The notes under the pieces were generated by a model, which saw only the letters and a list, made by a program, of their open reading frames with translations, did not search any database and was not told the DNA's origin. From the NCBI GenBank assembly GCA_035695045.1, contig DASSEX010000085.1:1-64000 (forward strand): 64,000 nt of DNA. The letters run 5' to 3'. This document shows positions 60,452-64,000 of this stretch, piece by piece. Each line of letters begins with the position of its first letter. Within the stretch, counting starts at the first letter, position 1. Source of the DNA: DASSKP01 sp035695045 (GTDB lineage Bacteria; Actinomycetota; Actinomycetes; JAFAQI01). Both the position numbers and the translations under genes were made by a program.

Positions 60452-62218
60452 CTACTGGCCGGCAGCGTCGGCGGCAAGGCGGCCGGCGGCTTCGAGCATC
60501 ACAGCGTGGACGAACGCCTGCGGCAGGTTGCCGCGCAGCTGTCGCTGCCGCACGTCGTACTCCTCGCTGAACAGCCCCGGCGGCCCGCAGGCCGCGCGGT
60601 TGCGCTCGAAGAACCGCGCAGCCGAGATGTGGTCGCCGGCAGCATGGTCGGCCATGGCCATCAGGAACCCGCACAGCACGAACGCCCCCTCGGCGTCCTC
60701 GAGCGGTCCTGGTCCCTGCCGGAAGCGGTAGACGAAGTGGTCGCGGCACAGGTCGCGACGGATCGCTTCACGGGTTGCAGCCGTCCGCGGGTCGTCCGGA
60801 GCGACAGCCCCGCGGATGCCGGCGAGCAGCAACGCCGCGTCCACGTTCTCGTCCTCGGGTGAGCGCTGCCATCGTCCGGACGGGTGCAGGCTGTCCGACG
60901 CCACCTGCGCGAGGATCGTGTCGGCGAGCGAGGTCCACTCTGCGGCCTGCTTGCCGGGAGCATGTCGGCTGACGTCGCGGAGCCCGGCGACGCACATCAG
61001 TCGGGAGTGCGTCCAGCGCTGCGCGTCGATCTCCCAGATGCCGTTGTCCGGCTCCTTCCACCGGCGCGCGATGGCGTCGGCGGCAGCCTCGACCGCATGC
61101 CAGTTCGTGGTCTCGATGCGGTCGCAGTCGGCAGCCGCGGCGAACAGCTGCAGGGCTTCACCGAAGGAGTCGAGCTGGAACTGCACGTTGGCACGGTTGC
61201 CCGCGATGTCGCTGCCGCCGGGATAGCCGTCCAGCCCCCGGAGCTTCCGCTCGTCGGGCACCTCGTCACCCAGGATCGTGTAGGCCGGCTTGAGCTCCGG
61301 TCCGTGCGCCAGCAGCTGCTCGCTGACGAACCGCACGGCGTCGTCGACGATGATGTCCGCGCCTGCTGCGGCAGCCGCCTGGCCGGCGTAACACTGGTCG
61401 CGGATCCAGACGTAGCGGTAGTCGTAGTTGCGGCCCTGCTCGGCGCGTTCAGGCAACGCCATGGTGGCGGCGGCGACCATGCCGCCGCTCGCAGCCGTCA
61501 GGCCGCGCAGGACGGTGAACGCGGTCATGGCGTCGACCGGCGCGATCGTGCCACCGAGATCCGGCTTCGCCGAGGACCACGCGTTCGCCGTCACCTCCCA
61601 CTGCTCTCGTGCCTCGGGTGGTTCGTCGTCGAACGGACGGTCGGAGATCTCGAGGACGAGGTCCCACTGCTCACCGGGCCGGACGACCCGTTGCGTGACG
61701 TAACCCAGCGCGGTCCGTCGTACGTCGTCCAGACCCGACCATCGCAGGTTCAGACGCCCCGTGCGGGCGGTCCAGACTCCTCCGCGTCGGCGAACGTCGT
61801 CGAGAGCCGCGGCGCCGAACCGGTCGTGGGCCGCGAGGACCGCGCGCATCGGCGTCGCACTGTCCTGTGCGCAGACCGAACGCAGGATCACCGCGCGGTG
61901 CGGGTCGCCGGGGAAGGCGAGCGCGTCGCGGGACTCGACGATTCCCTCGCTCGTCGCCCAGCGGCTGCGCCAGATCAGCGACCCCGGCTCGTAGTAGCCG
62001 CCCCAGACGTGCCGGTCGACGTCGGGCGTGACGGCGTAGAGGCCCTTGCCGCCGATGAGAGTCGAGAAGACGGCGTCGTCGTGCCAGCGGGGCGCACACA
62101 TCCACGCGATGTCACCGCGGGAGCCGATCAGGGCGCCGCGCTCACCGTCGGCGATCAGCGAGTACTCACGCAGGACCTGCGGCGGGTACTGCGCCGAGAC
62201 GTCCACCACGCGGTGCAT
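60452..62218 (-). CDS. Glycoside hydrolase family 15-type protein (glucoamylase-like)
   Basis: A 588-residue protein of the GH15-like group: YSLIADGERGALIGSRGDIAWMCAPRWHDDAVF at the N-terminus, NYDYRYVWIRDQCYAG and ENVDAALLL in the alpha-toroid domain. The family includes glucoamylases and trehalases. Substrate not determined; there is no signal peptide, so the likely site is the cytoplasm. The ATG at 62218 has GGCAGG close by. It starts just inside the large palindrome at 62231-62294. Confidence 0.88.
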   Translation of the reverse strand: MHRVVDVSAQYPPQVLREYSLIADGERGALIGSRGDIAWMCAPRWHDDAVFSTLIGGKGLYAVTPDVDRHVWGGYYEPGSLIWRSRWATSEGIVESRDALAFPGDPHRAVILRSVCAQDSATPMRAVLAAHDRFGAAALDDVRRRGGVWTARTGRLNLRWSGLDDVRRTALGYVTQRVVRPGEQWDLVLEISDRPFDDEPPEAREQWEVTANAWSSAKPDLGGTIAPVDAMTAFTVLRGLTAASGGMVAAATMALPERAEQGRNYDYRYVWIRDQCYAGQAAAAAGADIIVDDAVRFVSEQLLAHGPELKPAYTILGDEVPDERKLRGLDGYPGGSDIAGNRANVQFQLDSFGEALQLFAAAADCDRIETTNWHAVEAAADAIARRWKEPDNGIWEIDAQRWTHSRLMCVAGLRDVSRHAPGKQAAEWTSLADTILAQVASDSLHPSGRWQRSPEDENVDAALLLAGIRGAVAPDDPRTAATREAIRRDLCRDHFVYRFRQGPGPLEDAEGAFVLCGFLMAMADHAAGDHISAARFFERNRAACGPPGLFSEEYDVRQRQLRGNLPQAFVHAVMLEAAGRLAADAAGQ

Positions 62219-62230
62219 CCTGCCCAACCT

Positions 62231-62294
62231 GGTCGAGTGTGACGCAATCCACCTCGACCGAGCGCGCGCAGGGTGGATTTCGTCACACTCGACC
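62231..62294. repeat. Long imperfect palindrome (copy 1)
   Basis: 23-base arms at 62231-62253 and 62272-62294 (starting GGTCGAGTGTGACG; one mismatch) with an 18-base loop, located between divergent genes. The arms resemble those of the palindrome at 63853-63914: both have GT(C/T)GAGTG(T/C)GACG(C/T)AATCC. It could be a mobile palindromic repeat or an RNA hairpin. A terminator role between divergent starts would be odd. Confidence 0.75.
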
Positions 62295-62333
62295 GGGGGT
62301 GCGGCCCGAACGCGATTCGGTCATACTTCCCGG

Positions 62334-63845
62334 ATGGCAGACACAGCGATGGAGCACGTCGACGTCCTCGTGATCGGCGCCGGGCTGTCCGGCGTCGGCG
62401 CCGGCTGTCACCTGACGATGAGCTGCCCGAACAAGTCGTTCGTGATCCTCGAGTCGCGCGACACCATCGGTGGCACCTGGGACCTGTTCCGCTACCCCGG
62501 CATCCGCTCCGACTCCGACATGTACACCCTCGGCTACCCCTTCCGGCCGTGGAAGGAGGCGAAGGCGATCGCGGACGGGCCGTCGATCCTTCGTTACGTG
62601 CGCGAGACCGCGCAGGAGTTCGGCGTGGACAAGAAGGTGCGCTTCCGGCACAAGGTCGTCAGCGCGTCGTGGTCGACCGAGGACGTCCGCTGGACCGTCG
62701 ACATCGAGCGCACAGACACCGGCGAGCGCCTGCAGATGACGGCGGACTTCCTGCTGACCTGCACCGGCTACTACCGCTACGACGAGGGCTACACGCCGGA
62801 CTTCCCGGGGACGGACCGCTTCCGCGGGACGATCGTGCACCCGCAGCACTGGCCGGAGGATCTCGACTACACCGGCAAGCGGGTCGTTGTCATCGGCAGC
62901 GGCGCGACAGCGGTGACGTTGGTGCCGTCGATGGCGCCGACCGCCGCTCACGTGACGATGCTGCAGCGGTCGCCGTCGTACGTCTTGTCACTGCCGGAAC
63001 AGGACCCGCTCGCGAAGCTGTTGCGCAAGTTCCTGTCACCGAGCGCGGCGTTCCCGGTCATCCGCTGGAAGAACGTGCTCACGGCGACGCTGTTCTACCA
63101 GCTCAGCAAGCGCCGGCCGAAGCTCGTCAAGAGGCTGCTGCGCAAGGGGCTCGAGGCGGCACTGCCGTCGGGCTACGCGATCGACACGCACTTCAAGCCG
63201 AAGTACGACCCGTGGGACCAGCGTCTGTGCTTCGTTCCGGACGGCGACCTGTTCAAGGTGCTGAGCGACGGGTCTGCCTCGGTCGAGACCGACACCATCG
63301 ACACGTTCACCGAGTCCGGAATCCGGCTGGCGTCGGGCAAGGAGCTCGAGGCGGACATCATCGTCACGGCGACCGGGCTCAACATGCTCGCGGTCGGCGG
63401 CATGAAGTTCGTCGTCGACGGGCGGCCGATGAAGCTGTCGGAGACGGTCGGCTACAAGGGGATGATGTTCAGCGGCATCCCCAACCTGGCGACCGCGGTC
63501 GGCTACACCAACGCGTCGTGGACGCTGAAGTGCGACCTGACCTGCGAGTACGTCTGCCGGCTGCTCAACTACATGGACGAGGAGGGCTACCGGCAGGTCG
63601 TGCCGAGCCGGCCGGACCCGTCGGAGCCGACGCTCCCGTTCATCGACCTCAAGTCCGGCTACGTGCAGCGGTCGATCGACGACTTCCCGCGGCAGGGGAC
63701 GAAGGCGCCGTGGCGGCTCTACCAGAACTACATCCGCGACGTCATGCTGCTGCGGCACGGGAAGCTCGCCGACGAGGCCCTGCAGTTCACCCGCGGCGGT
63801 CGTCGTGCCTCGGCTCGTGACGAGGACCGCGCCCCCGCCGCCTGA
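62334..63845 (+). CDS. Baeyer-Villiger-type flavin monooxygenase (EthA-like)
   Basis: A 503-residue FAD/NADPH monooxygenase with the FAD loop VIGAGLSGVGAGCHL, GGTWDLFRYPGIRSDSD, the BVMO fingerprint FRGTIVHPQHWP and the NADPH loop VIGSGATAVTLVP. Oxidises ketones or sulfur compounds; EthA in mycobacteria is a relative. There is no ribosome site, and a CATACT -10-like element sits 7 bases before the ATG, so a leaderless transcript is likely. Palindromes flank it on both sides. Confidence 0.9.
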   Translation: MADTAMEHVDVLVIGAGLSGVGAGCHLTMSCPNKSFVILESRDTIGGTWDLFRYPGIRSDSDMYTLGYPFRPWKEAKAIADGPSILRYVRETAQEFGVDKKVRFRHKVVSASWSTEDVRWTVDIERTDTGERLQMTADFLLTCTGYYRYDEGYTPDFPGTDRFRGTIVHPQHWPEDLDYTGKRVVVIGSGATAVTLVPSMAPTAAHVTMLQRSPSYVLSLPEQDPLAKLLRKFLSPSAAFPVIRWKNVLTATLFYQLSKRRPKLVKRLLRKGLEAALPSGYAIDTHFKPKYDPWDQRLCFVPDGDLFKVLSDGSASVETDTIDTFTESGIRLASGKELEADIIVTATGLNMLAVGGMKFVVDGRPMKLSETVGYKGMMFSGIPNLATAVGYTNASWTLKCDLTCEYVCRLLNYMDEEGYRQVVPSRPDPSEPTLPFIDLKSGYVQRSIDDFPRQGTKAPWRLYQNYIRDVMLLRHGKLADEALQFTRGGRRASARDEDRAPAA

Positions 63846-63852
63846 CGGCGAT

Positions 63853-63914
63853 GTTGAGTGCGACGTAATCCCCCTTGCAGCACCTGCAGTTAGGGGGATT
63901 ACGTCGCACTCAAC
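63853..63914. repeat. Long perfect palindrome (copy 2), probable terminator
   Basis: Perfect 23-base arms (63853-63875 and 63892-63914, starting GTTGAGTGCGACG) enclose an inner TGCAG/CTGCA stem. It lies between the monooxygenase stop and a convergent gene, so a bidirectional terminator is plausible. The arms are related to copy 1. Confidence 0.8.
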
Positions 63915-63926
63915 AAAGTGGTGGGG

Positions 63927-64000
63927 TCAGGTCCTGCCGGCGGTGAACATCCCGACGACGTCCGGGATCGCGTTGTTGCAGAGCACGTCGACATCGATGA
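63927..64000 (-). CDS. C-terminal end of an unidentified protein (cut by window edge)
   Basis: The last 24 codons of a minus-strand gene are visible (ending PDVVGMFTAGRT). Too short to classify. It converges with the monooxygenase gene across the palindrome at 63853-63914. Confidence 0.45.
   Translation of the reverse strand, partial: IDVDVLCNNAIPDVVGMFTAGRT

Noticed and set aside
62231..63914. Palindrome pair as inverted ends of an insertion sequence carrying the monooxygenase
   Set aside because: Each copy is itself a full palindrome, no target duplication is visible, and no transposase lies between them.

Overview
The window is about 70% G+C and densely packed. Starts are often GTG, many neighbouring genes overlap by ATGA or GTGA, and the gene families (DosR-regulon types, SpoIIE phosphatases, EthA-like monooxygenase, ApbE/NuoF-like redox genes) point to a free-living actinomycete outside Mycobacterium. 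I cannot name the genus. I saw no tRNA, rRNA, CRISPR array or insertion sequence. No gap between genes exceeds 300 bases.

Region 1 (1-10733) is a membrane redox island. It holds a flavodoxin-like fragment, a b561-like membrane protein and a DoxX-Rieske fusion on the minus strand. On the plus strand follow an OmpR-type regulator and kinase, two small exported proteins that end in the same TTGASGA tail, ApbE, a ferric-reductase-like membrane protein, a ferredoxin, a short membrane protein and a second kinase/regulator pair. A NuoF-like protein on the minus strand closes it. The parts suggest NAD(P)H -> NuoF-like -> ferredoxin -> membrane haem protein -> exported, possibly flavinylated carriers. 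CTCT-type direct repeats recur upstream of three of its transcripts.

Region 2 (about 10.8-45.8 kb) resembles the mycobacterial DosR (hypoxia/NO dormancy) regulon in gene content. It has an Rv2004c-like kinase, four universal stress genes, CtpF- and CtpE-like P-type ATPases, an Acg-like nitroreductase, a CBS-pair protein, arginine deiminase, DUF1918, DUF5709 and 2TM proteins, an acetyl-CoA hydrolase family protein, an alcohol dehydrogenase, a GNAT acetyltransferase and envelope enzymes (NlpC/P60, L,D-transpeptidase, two polysaccharide deacetylases). About a dozen DosR-box-like palindromes precede these genes. The most unusual gene encodes a DosS/DosT-like GAF sensor (34537-35829). It keeps the haem histidine, has Asn in place of the phosphoacceptor His, lacks any ATPase domain, and is coupled to a dimethylargininase. 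No DosR regulator lies in the window.

Region 3 (45.9-64 kb) is ordinary accessory and housekeeping content. It includes a diiron-type hydrolase, DUF1801, VOC and AraC genes, a CsoR-controlled permease-YHS metal exporter, a sulfotransferase, a cell-envelope group (flippase-like, PIG-L, GT4, PAP2), two PP2C phosphatases, a Kup potassium transporter, a GH15 enzyme and a Baeyer-Villiger-type monooxygenase flanked by two related long palindromes.
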